From Sanguinoderma infundibulare (taxonomy: Eukaryota > Basidiomycota > Agaricomycetes > Polyporales > Polyporaceae), in NCBI GenBank assembly GCA_032821775.1, contig JAVLRN010000011.1, forward strand, positions 1,426,001 to 1,490,000: a stretch of DNA of 64,000 nt, given 5' to 3'. A program made the position numbers and the translations under genes. The notes below the pieces were generated by a model, which worked only from the letters and a program-made list of their open reading frames with translations, was not told where the DNA came from and ran no database searches. Positions 10,330 to 22,500 of the stretch are shown here, one piece after another; within the stretch, counting starts at the first letter, position 1; every line of letters begins with the position of its first letter.

Positions 10330-12690
10330 CTAGAAGCCAGCTTGCGCCGCCTCGCGTTCCGCCAGACTCCCACGGGGCGCCCACTCCTGCTTATGCACAC
10401 CATGCGCCTTATCCTCCTCCTCGTCTGCCGGCAGCCCCCACGCGCCCGCCCCAGGAGTCTCGATGAGCAGTTTGTCGCCCTTGCCCATGAACACGGTCGC
10501 CTTCCCGCCAATGTTGATCTTCCTCGGTTGCAGTGGCTCCTTCCCGTCCCCATCCTCAGGCACGTCCCCATCGTCCTTCCTCGGCTGTTTGACCCACGTG
10601 TTGCGCCCGAGCGCGCCAGGCTGCCCGCCCGCCATCCCGTACGGCTGCCGCGTCCGGCGCTCGGAGAGGATGGAGACCTGCAAGGGCTCGAGGAACTCGA
10701 TCTCGCGGACGACACCGTCGCCGCCGCGGAAGCGGCCCTGGCCGCCAGAGCCCTCGCGGAGGCCGAACTGGTGGACGAGGACGGGGTAGCGGCGCTCGAG
10801 GATCTCGACGTCGCCAATACGTGTGTTGGTGATGTGCGTGTGCACGCCGGAGGTGCCGTGCCAGGTCGGGCCTGCGCCCGAGCCGCCCGCGATGGTCTGT
10901 GAAAGGAAGAGGTGGAAGGAGTTGATATATGCGCTTCTACAGGTAACGGGGAGAAGGGAGACGTGCCTCGTAGTAACCCCAGCCCGTGATGTTCTTGCCA
11001 TTCTTGTCCTTGCCTCCGGCGCCGAAGGTCAGGTTACTGGTGCCGGTGTGAACGTCGTCCAGACATACCAGGAGAGCGGCGACTCACTTTGTGCATCCTT
11101 GACTGGCAGCGCAAGCATGGAACGCCTTCAGAACGACATCAACGATGCGCTGCGATGTGAGTACGTTTCCACCGCAGACCGCCGCCGTTTTTGAAGGGGA
11201 GAGGAGCGAGCCTTCAGGTATCTTGACTATATTATGCATCAGAAAGAGGCCTATTGGATTCGTATGAAAGCGGGCTTACCAGTAATTGGTACCAAGCACC
11301 CAGCGTTGAGCGGGATGTCCATGTCGAGCATGGCGCGCATGCAGTAGATGACAGCAGAGTGTACAACTGAGATGGGTGCGTTCAAGTTCCCCCTGATCTC
11401 GCAACCAGTACCCTCGAAGTCAAGCACCGCGGAACCGTCCTTCTCGTCGATTTCCACCTTCAGCTGAATCTGCATGTTGCTCCGGTCAGATTCGCGCCAT
11501 GCCAAGAGCGACTGCAATAGCATACAGGTGACCCATCATCGAGATAGTCGACAGCCTCGAGGACATTCGTGCCGGCACGCTTGGCAACGTCGCGGAGGAG
11601 ATTACGGACAGAGGATTCTGCATTGGCGCGGATGTGGTACATGTACTCCTGCACGGTCTCCAAGCCGTAGTCGTCCACAACTAAACGAGACAACGGACAA
11701 TTAGGCACCAAACACATAAGAAACGACGACACAACGTACTCTGCTGAATGAGTTGGATACCCTTGTGGTTTGCTGCGATTTGCTGCATTGCCCAAGGGCA
11801 ATCAGTGCCTTCGCGCAAGCAACATCGACGGAGCACATACCGCCTTCAAATCGCTTTCCACATCCCTAAGGTTCCTACATCCCGAGCTCCCCGGGTATCT
11901 CGCCGGCCACTCGACCATATGCTCCTCCAGCCCCTTCCCATCAAACACGCCGTCGTTCACGATCTTGAAGCTGAGCACGTTCGCGCCCTCCTCGAAGATC
12001 GTCGTCGACGTCGGCGGCATCGAACCGGGCAGGATGCCGCCGATGTCGGCGTGGTGTCCGCGCGAGGCGGTGAAGAAGATGATCTCGCGCGGGTCCGTGT
12101 CCGAGTCGAAGACGGGCGAGATGATGGTGATGTCGGGCAGGTGCGAGCCGCCGGCGTGCGGGGAGTTCGTCATGAGGACGTCGCCGGGCTTGAGGGTCGA
12201 GGCGTGCAGCTTCATTTGGTACTTGACGGCGCTGGAGGAGGCATGGGGTGCATTGAGCATCCGGGGTAAGGAGAGGATAGGGAGGAGTTGCGGGTAGGGA
12301 GGGCTGGGATACTCACAAACTCATCGACCCGAGATGAATGGGGATGAACGGGGCATTCGCGACGAGGTCCCCATCTGGGGCGAATAATGCGCATGAGAAG
12401 TCGAGCCGCTCCTTGATGTTTGTGCTAATCGCGGTCTGCTGAAGGGACCGCCCCATCGCTTCTGCGACGCTCATGAAGCGATTCGCGAAGAGGGTGAGGA
12501 GGATGGGGTCGGGCGGATTGTATTTATTCGCTGCTTCCGGCATTGCTGCTTCTGTGTGCGCTGGCTTGGGGCAATTGAACAGCAAAGGATGAGTCCTAGG
12601 TATCTCCCCAGTCAGCTTGCTTGGGAAAGCATTCGCGCGAGATAACTATATGCACTCACGCAGTATGAGAGTCGATCGCTATCGCGCCTC
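10330..12690 (-). CDS. 5-oxoprolinase, C-terminal (HyuB) half only
   Basis: Exons on the minus strand give the hydantoinase B / 5-oxoprolinase C-terminal domain in order: [108 protein letters not shown] and [19 protein letters not shown]. Fungal 5-oxoprolinases (ATP-dependent opening of 5-oxoproline in the glutathione cycle) are normally about 1,250-1,300 residues with an N-terminal HyuA half. Here only about 560 HyuB residues remain. The sequence upstream of the exon at 12585 keeps at most a few codons ([13 protein letters not shown], near 12665-12700) before the divergent UBR7 gene begins at 12909. The start codon is uncertain; MPEAANKYN inside the first clear exon is one candidate. It is a 5'-truncated gene or a stand-alone HyuB. 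Confidence 0.75.
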
Positions 12691-12908
12691 TGTGCTCAAG
12701 TGCTCTGTCGCTGCTCGTTGAACAACGTGCACGATGTCTGAGGGCAGTGGCAGGAACGAGCTCATCGTGTCTGCGATAGCGAGCTTACAGACGATGACGA
12801 GAGGAGATCACATGTAGACGCGCCGCAAAGAGCGACGCGTCGACGTTCCCAACGCCCATCTCCTCGACCCTCTCGTCCCCTCGTCCTCCTTCTCCCGCTT
12901 TGCCCCCA

Positions 12909-14498
12909 ATGTCCGACTCGGCGACGCTCACGTCCGTGCTTGAATCGCAAGCCTCCCTGCTGCAGGAAGCAGCCCTCGCCCTCCCGCACCAATTCTCTCA
13001 ATGTACCTACTCCCTCGGCCCCATTCGCCAGGCCGTCTACCTCTGCCTCACCTGCACCCCTCCTACATCCGCCGAATCACCCCGCGGGATCTGTGCCGCG
13101 TGCTCAGTCGCCTGTCATACCGACCATGAGCAGCTCGAGCTCTTCCCGAAGCGCGGCTTCCGGTGCGACTGCGCCACCCGGGCCCTGGCGCACGCTTGCA
13201 CGCTGCACACCACGGAAGAAGCCATTAACGAGAAGAATGAGTACGGACGCAACTTCCGTGCGCAGTTCTGCAGGTGTGGGAGGGCGTACAACGCGGAGAA
13301 TGAGCGGGAGACGATGATCCAGTGTGTGGCCTGTGAGGTGCGCCCGGCCGGCTGTTGCATCGCTCATGCTAACATATCTGCTTCTGTTTACTTCATGGCA
13401 TGAAATGTGCACGTTGTGCGTTGTAGGACTGGTTCCATGAGTCGTGTCTGAACCTCCGCGAACGCCCGCCGTCGCGCCAACCCACTCCTGAGGCGCAGCC
13501 TGAGGTCGCCATGGACGATGGCGCGTCAGACGCGTCCTCATCCGGTCTCCCGCCTCCTCTCATTCGTGCGGACGACTACGACGGTGTTGTGTGCAGTGAT
13601 TGTGTTCGCAGGATCGATGCCCTCAAAAGGATTGCGGGCACCCCTGGTGCCCTCATGGTCGTACGCTCGTCCGAAGGTGAACCCTGGCGCATCATCGGCG
13701 CGGAAGCGAAGGAGTGTACGCAGGTCGACATCGAGGGCAAGTACGAGAAGAACGAGGATCTGTCTAGCGTAGGTGAGAAGCGCGAACGGGAGAGCTCAAT
13801 TGGGGCGGAGCCTTCCGCGAAGAGGGCGCGCGTGTCTCCAGATGCGGAGTCTGCGCCATGCCTTGCGCCTTCTCAGGACCCTCGTGTCAAGGCATTGTTC
13901 TGTGCTCTTGAAGGGACGGTGGAAGGTAGTGATGTCAAGAAAGAGGAGGGCTCCGACGGGCCGTCGCGGAGGTATCTTGGTGCGGGAGACGTCTTTCTTA
14001 CCGAAGGCTGGAGAGACCGATGGTGTCGGTGCAAGAACGTAAGTATGCTATCCGCAATCATAGCTGCATGGCTGCTAACACCACATGGCAGTGTCTGCGA
14101 TCACTGGAAGCACGACTATATCTGCTGGAGGAGGAAGATACGTACGAGCCCCCCGAAGATCCCGACTCTGGTAAGTCTCTGGAGGCATCCTGAAATGGCT
14201 TGCCAAAAAACTTATCCATGTTTCCGAAGGTGTCTCGCTGGAGGAGCTTGGAATGCGGGCCCTCAACCGTCTGCCGCGCGAGCGAGCAATAAACGGCATC
14301 ATGGCGTTCAATGCGATGCGGTCAGTACTCGCTAGCTCTCACTCTCTCGAGCGATACTAACTGAGCTTACTCAGGGATGACCTCATGAAGCACCTCCGCC
14401 CGTTCGCGGAACGTGGGACAGAGGTCACTGAGGCGGACATCAGGGGATTCTTCGATGTGCGAATACAAGAACTCCAGTCGAGGCGACGGAGTCAATGA
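12909..14498 (+). CDS. UBR7/Mlo2-like UBR-box and PHD-type protein (putative E3 ubiquitin ligase)
   Basis: The ATG at 12909 opens a gene with four introns. Residues about 32-110 form a Cys/His-rich UBR box: CTYSLGPIRQAVYLCLTC, then CAACSVACHTDHEQLELFPK and GFRCDCATRA. A PHD-like zinc module follows (FCRCGRAYN, METMIQ-type region with CVACE, DWFHESCLNLRERPP, VCSDCVRR). A charged low-complexity linker with a nuclear-signal-like KRARVS stretch separates these from a conserved C-terminal part (GWRDRWCRCKN, LEEEDTYEPPEDPDSGVSLEELGMRAL). The order matches human UBR7 and S. pombe Mlo2, nuclear proteins linked to histone H2B ubiquitination and N-degron recognition. E3 activity is assumed from the family. 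It is divergent from the truncated oxoprolinase gene, sharing a short intergenic region. Confidence 0.85.
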
Positions 14499-15056
14499 AC
14501 GAGCGCCGCTTTCGTTGGCAATTGCATGTATTCCTAGGACGTGTACGTTATAACGGATGCCCACGTCGTGCCCGAACATCTACGAATGGACAGCATGGCG
14601 CTCCATCGCCGGTGACAGAGGATCGGAAACCGTCTTTCGCCAGTCTACGAGTAGGGCGGCCGACTCGCGGCCGAGGTTCTTTCAGCGTTTGGGGACGTCG
14701 CATGATCATAAGGACCCTTCCGCAGGCTTCAGCGGCAACACCACACTGCTAACCCACTGCCTCGCGGTATCGTGGGGTCCACTAGGGGGTGCGCTGTCCA
14801 CGGTCTGTCTCTTCCTGGGGCCCGGGTCTTGCGGGCGTCGAGGGAGGCGCGGAGCGTTTTGGCCCGAGCGCGCGAAAGTGGCTAAACACGCGCAAGTCAC
14901 GGGACCGCACGGAGCACGTGGGGATTTTGTTGATCGTTAGAGGGTCCAGTGAGCCACGGTCGGGCTCCGAGTCCCTGCCCATCTTGAACCTCGACCTCTA
15001 CCATCCATCCCCTTCCGCTCCCTCCCTCCAAAACTCCCCTCCGCGTCGCTCTCAAC
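14499..15056. other. intergenic/promoter region of the H1-like gene
   Basis: No gene supported. The last 70 bp before the ATG at 15057 are C/T-rich (CCATCCCCTTCCGCTCC), a pyrimidine-rich leader common before highly expressed fungal genes. Confidence 0.5.
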
Positions 15057-15751
15057 ATGCCCCGCAAAGCCGCTGTCACCTCCGAGACTGTCGCTGAGCC
15101 CCGCCGCTCCACGCGTATCAAGGAGCAGCCCAAGCCAGAGCCCGCCCCCAAGAAGGCCCCCGCCAAGCCCCGCTCCAAGAAGGCCCCCGCCGCCGACGGC
15201 GAGGAGAAGCCCAAGACCACCAAGGGCAAGAAGCGCACTGCCTCCGAGAAGGACGCCGAGGATGGCGCCCCCGAGGCCAACGGCGACGAGCCCCCCGCAA
15301 AGAAGGTGCGTCCCGACATCTCCTCGGCCCTCGCGCCCTCCCTAACCACACGCTGACCGTCGCGTCAGGCCAAACCCGCATCAAAGGCTGCGAGCAAGCC
15401 CGCGAGCAAGGCCGCCGCAACCAAGCCCGCCTCAAAGGCCTCTCGTGCGGGGTCCGCCAAGCCAGCATCCCGCGCTGCGAGCGCAAAGCCTGCCTCCAAG
15501 GCCTCCGCGAAGCCCCCCTCTACTGCAAAGAAGCCGGCATCGCGTGCTGGCTCCCGGAAGCCCGCCTCCAAGGTGCGTTCTTTGTGGTCGATGCCCCTTG
15601 AGTCGATGTCTTATCGCGCCACGCACAGGTTGGCGCTGCCGAGAAGGAGAACGCCGCCGCGGCCGCACCGGAAACCATCGCTGAAGAGCCCGAGGATGAG
15701 GCTGCTGCTGCGGACGCAGAGCCCGCTGCTGAGCAGGCAGCAGAGGCCTGA
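15057..15751 (+). CDS. small Lys/Ala/Pro-rich H1-like or AT-hook-type nuclear protein
   Basis: Three exons join cleanly (introns after PPAKK and after SRKPASK). The product is almost entirely low complexity. It opens MPRKAAV with EPRRSTRIKEQPKPEP, then many KKAP, KPASK and SKAASKPAS repeats, and ends in an acidic tail (EEPEDEAAAADAEPAAEQ). There is no globular winged-helix segment, so it resembles the C-terminal tail of linker histone H1 or an HMG/AT-hook-like chromatin protein rather than a full H1. Many basidiomycetes carry such a protein. A nuclear location and DNA or chromatin binding are inferred from composition only. Confidence 0.75.
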
Positions 15752-16589
15752 TACATGTGAGTTGTGTTGTTGGCCTGCTCACGCCACTCGGGTTTGCTGA
15801 CCGTGACGTGGCTTCGTCCTCAGTGCACGAACCACCGCCGCCAGGGCAATTATGCACACCATCCCCCTCTACTGCTATCGACGTTTCGCTTTTTATCTCT
15901 TCTATTTAACCAAGCTGCACCCACCGGAACTAGCCCGCCCGCCGATCCCTTAGATATCCTCATTTACCCCCGTCAACGTGGATCCCCTTCCTCCGTCCTG
16001 CTGCGTAGTACCCGGCTTGCGTGTCGTCTCGTGGTTGTCTGTACATAGCTTTTGGGACCGTGTGTATCCCCCTCCTCGCGTTTTTTTCCTCCTGTCGTCA
16101 TCGTCGCATTGCTGCCTGTCCTACCTGCTACACGCTGAGTTAGTACATGTACGTTGCGCTGTTATATTACTAGTACCGATTGGTTTGATGTCTGTACAAT
16201 GTAAACGCCGTTTCTCTGGCCGGATCTGCGAATGGCTCGAAACGTCGACGCCACTTTTCATCTCTGCAGCACCACGAGGTCAGAGACAGGTCATATTACA
16301 AGCTCAAGTTGTCGACGTGAGAGGCCCGCAGAAGCTGCAAGGGCCTTCTCTATGTCAGACTCATTCAGTGAGGAGCGGTCTGGAATGGCTTCGAGGTATT
16401 CCATGAATTGACGTTAGGTAAAAGTTCGTGAGGGCCGTAGGTACAAATACAACATGCGTGAGAGTGTTCTTCTAAGCCAACTCGATAGAGATCAATACGC
16501 CATGAAAGCAGAGAAAGCATTGCGACGACGAGAGTCTGTCCAGCCATTCGGCGAGTCGTAAGTACAGTACATGTGACTGGTTAGCCAGG
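15752..16589. other. 3' untranslated/intergenic DNA
   Basis: No gene supported. The T/C-rich sequence after 15751 (around 16060-16180) looks like the 3' untranslated region of the H1-like gene. The POL2 stop codon lies at 16590 on the other strand, so the two genes converge. Confidence 0.5.
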
Positions 16590-19500
16590 TCACCAGTTGT
16601 TGAGCAGCGTCTGTGCGCACTCCTGCAAACAGGTACGCGTCAGTCGAAAGGATCCTTGCAACCGAAAGTTAAACTTGGAACGCACCTTCAGCCTCGCCAT
16701 GTTGTGCGCCAGCGCGACGTTCACGATCGTCCGGAGCTTCCGCCGGACGTCCGCGCTGCCGACTGTCAGCTGGAACGCACCCGAGCACCCGCAATGCCGC
16801 GAGACGTTGTCCGCCCGGACCTGCGCGCACCGCGAGCACTTGAGGTCCTGCTGTGCCACGCGCCGCTCGTACTCGTGCACGACGCGCATCAGCGCGAACT
16901 CGATCCCCGCCCGGTCGTACTCCCCACCGCACTTCCCGCAGAGCCACCTCGTCTGCGCATTCGAGCTGGAAGACGGAGAGGGGAGGAGGGCGGGGTCGCG
17001 GCAAAAGTCAAAGTCCTTCATGCCGTCGCAGTGGCGGCAGGGTACGGCCGCGAGCTTGAGCGGCTCGCACGGGTTCTGGAACGCGGCCTCGGGCGCGAAC
17101 TCGCGCACGCCGACGAGGTCGAGCAGGTTCCGCCGGAGGAGGCCGACCTCGAGCGCGTGATCCTTGGCAAGCGCGAACACGGCGCACGCGAACTTGACGA
17201 GCTCTAGCGCGGGATTGGATAGGTGCAGGTGCGAGCCAGGGAGGAGCGGGAAGTCCCACTGCGCAAGCGCAGCCGGGTCCTCGTCCGTCAGCGCGTCGCG
17301 GTGCCGGTCCTGGACGGCGTCGAGCGCGCGGAGCATGCGCCGGGTGAGCTTGCGGGAGACAAACTCGCGGCAGGTATTGATCTCTTCTACCTTGGCAGCG
17401 TCGCGGGGTGTTGATTCGGGCGCGCCCCCGTTTTGAAGTGCTCGGAGGGGGACACGTGTCGCGCCTTGGCTCTTCTGCGCCGTGCGGAAGAACTCGACGA
17501 GGAAGTAGCGTACTACTGCACGGAAGTCGGACTGGATGGCGGGAGGAAGGAAGGATTGGATGTTCCAGCGCATATGGATCGCGAGCTCTTCCGGAGGCTC
17601 AATCGCGAGCGGGTCTTCGCAAACCACAGCGCCGTAGTTCGCCTCGTCCATGAAGATGAGGAAATCGTAGAAGCGTTCGGTGTGGAGGTAGACGTGTTGG
17701 AAGAGCTCATGTGAGGTCACTGCCGTCGTGATGTACGTAGCGTATGCGTGCGCTGTCCCTGGAGGTTTTGATGTGACGAGGAGGATCCGACTCAAGTCCG
17801 CGTATACAACGTGCGAGCCCAACCGCTTGAACTCAGCGAGCATCTGGATAAACGTCTTCCGCATGAGGCCGTGTACGAATCTGTGTATGCCAGTGTCGTA
17901 CATATTTGAGGCCGTCGAGCTGATCCACCTCCAGAAGTGATCGATGGCGATTGTAGCGGGGCTCTCGAAGTTGCCTTGTATCTTGTCTACCATCCACATC
18001 TTGACTAGGCCCTTTAGGATGCTGAACGTTTGCGGGGAAACGTTGGACTCGCCGAGCGTGAGGTCTTGCATGGACTCGCCCTTTGAGTACTCGTCCAGTG
18101 TCCGCGAAGCGTCGAAGGCTGTCGCGCCACCGCTGCCTTCCAACTCGTTCACGATGACCGAGTGCAACACAGCGTCGACGGCAAGGTTGCGGACCGTGAT
18201 CTCGAGGCAGACGTTCGAGTAGCATCCTGGCGACATGAACTCGGTCTTCGCTAGCTCCTCCTGCGGCCGGTTGTCTTCCTCGATACCACCCAGGTCAGGG
18301 CGATCTCCTGGCGACCACCAGAGAACGATATCCTGTGTCGTCAACCTGCGGGCGAACTCGATGTCCGCAAGTAAAAGAGGCTGGTCACCGTCAATGTGCC
18401 CAACGGGCACGTCGTAATAGTCTGCCATTGCGATCGTGCGGTCCAGCCACTGCCCGAGGGACAGATAACGGTTGACGAGCTTCTGCGCGACGTTCGTCTG
18501 CCAGGGGAAGACGTCCAGGGAATGGGGCGACTTTGCCTTCGACATCGACAGTACCGGGAATTTCGCAAGCTTGGGGGTATGCAGATCGAAGTAGCTTTGC
18601 TCCTTGCTCGAAGAGATGACGACGATGTACGACCTATTCTCGACGAGGCCCAGCTCGCGAGAGACGGCCTTAAGCGCAGCGGTATCGTTGCCGTGGTATG
18701 TGGAAGTGAAAGTGAGACGATCGGGGTACGTATATGAGTGATTCGCGCCGACGTTCTGCTCGTGCTTGCCCAGGAGATCGGCATAGAGTTCGGAGAGACG
18801 GGGTATAGGTTGCCGACGAGTGGCCGGGTCGACTATGTGCAGTTTGGCAACTTCGCCAGGGATGAAGAGGGCGAAGACATGTACAGGGGCATTGGCGGCG
18901 CATGCATGGTAGAAGAATATGTACTTTCCCGCTCGGCCTTGGTCGAGATACTTCCTCTTCGTTAACGATGGGCCCGCACGAGCGAGTTGCTGCAGGTCGA
19001 AGCCGTATGTCTCAGCTCGACTGAGGCTCATAGTCTTGTCCTCGTTCGAACAGGTCTTCCCCAAGTTTAATATCGCACGCATGACCAGCGGCAGCTAGGG
19101 TGAAAAATCAGAAACCAAAAACGATGTATAAGTTGCGAGAGCCCATACCTGCAACTCGTACACGCCATCCACGTTGGGGTCGTTTGTGATGTCGATAAAG
19201 TGTTCCTGTCCCTCGACGTACAGATCTTCGCGCACCGAGATCTTGTACAAGTTCACGCACGGCCGGTCGCGCGGCAAGCTCCGCACGACCTTCTCGCACT
19301 GGTACAGCTCGTGGTTGAACTGGTCCTTCTTGGGTGCCGTCCGGAGGTGTATGTAGAACTCGCGCGGCACCCTCAGTGGGACCGCCCTGAGCGACCCGTC
19401 GATCGACAACCACAGCGTAAACCGCCCCGGAGTCCTGTTCTGGCGAATCTGGACAACGTCCCAGTGCGTGCTCTTCGTCGTGCGCACTCCGCGGAAGATT

Positions 19501-22500
19501 GTGGGCACGTCGACGTCCGCGGACGCATCTCCACCCCGGGTCCCGCGCCGTGTGTGCGACCATCGTTTCTTTGCCGTCTGCAGCCAGTCAGAGTAGTGGT
19601 GTTTGACCGTATCCAGCGGCTCGGCGAACACCTTCTCTACCTCGTTCGCGTCCGGGCTCTGTTCCCTGCGCTGCTTGCGGTTCACGACCGCCATCGGCCG
19701 GAATCCACGGGGACGCTGCGCGAGGCCATCCTCCATGTCGACGTCTTCGCCCTGCGTCTGCGTCTGCGTCGCTGGGCCCTCACCCGCGCGCTTGAAGAAG
19801 TCGGTCACCTTGTGCTGGTGGAACTTGTCCTCCATCGCGATGACGCGGCGATGGAGCCAGTCGGGGTGGCGGATACGCGGCACTGGGTTCGCGACCTTTT
19901 GCATCGCTGCCGGGATCGTAATCAGCTTCTGGACGACCGAGCCCAGGCGCTCGACGTAGTACTCCCAGTCGAGGATAGAACGCAGCTCGAAGTTCGTCAG
20001 CGAGTTGTCCTTGAGCCACTTGCGCAGGTACGTCCGCTTCACGCTCTCCTCGGCCGAGAAGATCGCGAGCGGGACCGCGCGCTCGGTGACGGGCGCGCCC
20101 ATCGGCTTCGCGGAGATGATGAACTTGCACGCGAGACCCTTGTCCTTGACCATCTGGTCACCTAGGAACTCGGCAAGGCGGCGCGCGGTGCTGATCGACG
20201 TGCTCTTCTGGCCGCCGTACTCCGCGAGCGTCTTGGACATGGAACGGTTCTCGGCGATGAGCTCGATGAGTTCCTCGTCGGACACGTCCACCGCACGGGT
20301 GTCGAGAACATCGAGCCAGCGTTTCGCGACCTCCGCGACGGCGGCGTAACACTCCTCCAGTGTCGTCCCAAGCAAAAATTTCTCGAAGATTTGGGACTGG
20401 AAGATCTTGATGAGTTGCAGCTCGCCGCGACGCTTGACCTCGAACCCTTTCAGCTCCGCGAGCGAGCCGTCGTCATTGAAAACCGCGTATCGCTTCTTGA
20501 GCAACTTATCCTCCTCCTTGGACGACGGCAGGATCATCGCCTTGTACGGCCCGTCGAGCTCGAAGAAGATCGAGTTCTCCGAGTGCACCACGTACTCGCC
20601 CGTCTCGGGGTCGAGGTCGTGATACTGGTGGTTCGTGAACTTCGCATGCACGAGGTGGTTCAGCATCGTGCATGGGTACGAGAACGCGATCGCCTTCCCG
20701 TTCGTGAGCTCGAACTTGAAGTTCTCCGGGAACACCCCGGGGAGCATGCACCAGATCCCGTCCGTGTCGAGCTCGAGCGGCCGCCCGATCTGCTCAACGA
20801 GCTGGCGTGCCATCTGGATGATCGTCGCACCCGTGAGGCAGGTGATGCCCGCCATCTCCATCGAGTGCCAGCGCGCGCCCTTGCGCATGACGTAGCCGTA
20901 GAACGAGTTGAGGATGCACTTGTGCGCGAGCTGGAGCGAGTCGTAGAGCACGATCATCTTCTTGGCCTCGTCGACCTCGGCGATCGACTTGTGCTCGGCG
21001 AGGACCGCGTCGAGGTTCTTCTTCCACGTCTTGTGCAGGCCTTTGTATTCGTATCGCCTGTCGCGGAACCGCCGCACGGTGTCGATGTAGAACGGGTTCT
21101 CCCGCTGACAGACGATTGACTCCCGGTTCTCGATCTTGGTGTCCTTGATCTTTTTGTACACCCGCCGCGAGTAGTCCCCCAACCGCTTGTGTAGCAACGC
21201 AGTCTGCTCCGATTCGGAGAGATCGACGAACTTGCGCTGAGGTTCTCCAGGTTTCTTGGGTGGGAAGGTTTCCTGGTTGAGCGCGTGCTTGATCATGTTG
21301 AACTCGTCTCGGCGGGCAGGAAAGTACTCGCCACGCCATGCCCACGTTAAGCGGCGGTCGCATGTCTTTCCGGGGCGGTTGAAGTCGCAGACGGCGCAAG
21401 CCGCCTCGTCGACCATGGAGTCAGGTTGGAGTCGGTTTGATAACATGATGTTCGGATACATGGCCGCGACGTCCAAGTGGTAGATGAGCGGCTTGTCCAT
21501 GCGTTGCGGATTGTCACGCATCTCTTCGAGCTTCCCCTGGATCTCCGCTTTGACCTCGTCGTAGTTCGTCACCGAGTCGAATGAGGCTCTGGACTCTTCG
21601 ACGATGCAGAAAGTAAGGGCCGCGTCCAATTCGTCAATAAGCTATACAAGTTATGTTGAGTAAGGATACAAGCGACACCTGTGTTGGTAAACGAACCTGT
21701 TGCACGGCCGAGGGCTCGATCTTGAAGTGCGTAACGATGTCGCTCCGGAACACGCCTGCTTCCAGCGCCTCAACGTGACCTCCTACGTAGGTCTCGGACG
21801 CGACGAGATGACCCTCGTACATGGCGCCGTGAGACTCCTCATGCCTATTCGGCATGATGATTTCGCCTCGGAACGCTTCAACCTGTATATAATCAGCCAA
21901 AGCTTTGCTCTCCATTAGGACGACGACACGCACCATGAGAAGCGTCTCGCATAAGGTTCCACTACCTTTCCGCAAGACCTCGTCCGGGCACAGAGGGATA
22001 ATGTTACAAAGCGAGAAGATGAACGGGTGCACGTATTTCATGTACAGGTAGTACGTTGCCACCGCATCGGAGACGGAATACTGCGCGAGCACTTGTGGTT
22101 GCTCCATCGCGTATCTGTGTCACCGTCAGCATGGTGCCTAAGTTGTGGAATAACATGAACGTACGGTGTCATCAGCTCGGGGTCGAGCTCTATAGGGTCA
22201 TAGCCCAGCTTGGCAGTTGTGACGGCCTTCAAACCCTGACTACCCTGCGGCAGGTACGAGTCGCGCTTGACCCACCGGAAGCAATCCATATGGACGCATC
22301 CACGGCTCTTGAACTCGTCCTCCGAGTCCTTCGCGAAACCCGACTCGAGGAACATGTCGAGACCATGCACCTTCGCTCGAGTGCACAGAAAAGGGAAATC
22401 GAAGAAGTCACCGTTGAACGTCGCCATGACGGTCGGCTTCACGTCTTGAATGTGAGAGAACCAGCGGCGGATCGTGGACGCCTGCACGATGCGTTAGCAT

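Noticed and set aside
10219..10902. 227-codon plus-strand frame
   Set aside because: Antisense to the well-conserved HyuB exons; its Arg/Leu-rich composition is what a third-position-GC gene gives on the opposite strand.
19200..20165. 321-codon plus-strand frame
   Set aside because: Lies antisense to the DNA polymerase epsilon catalytic region and has shadow-like composition.
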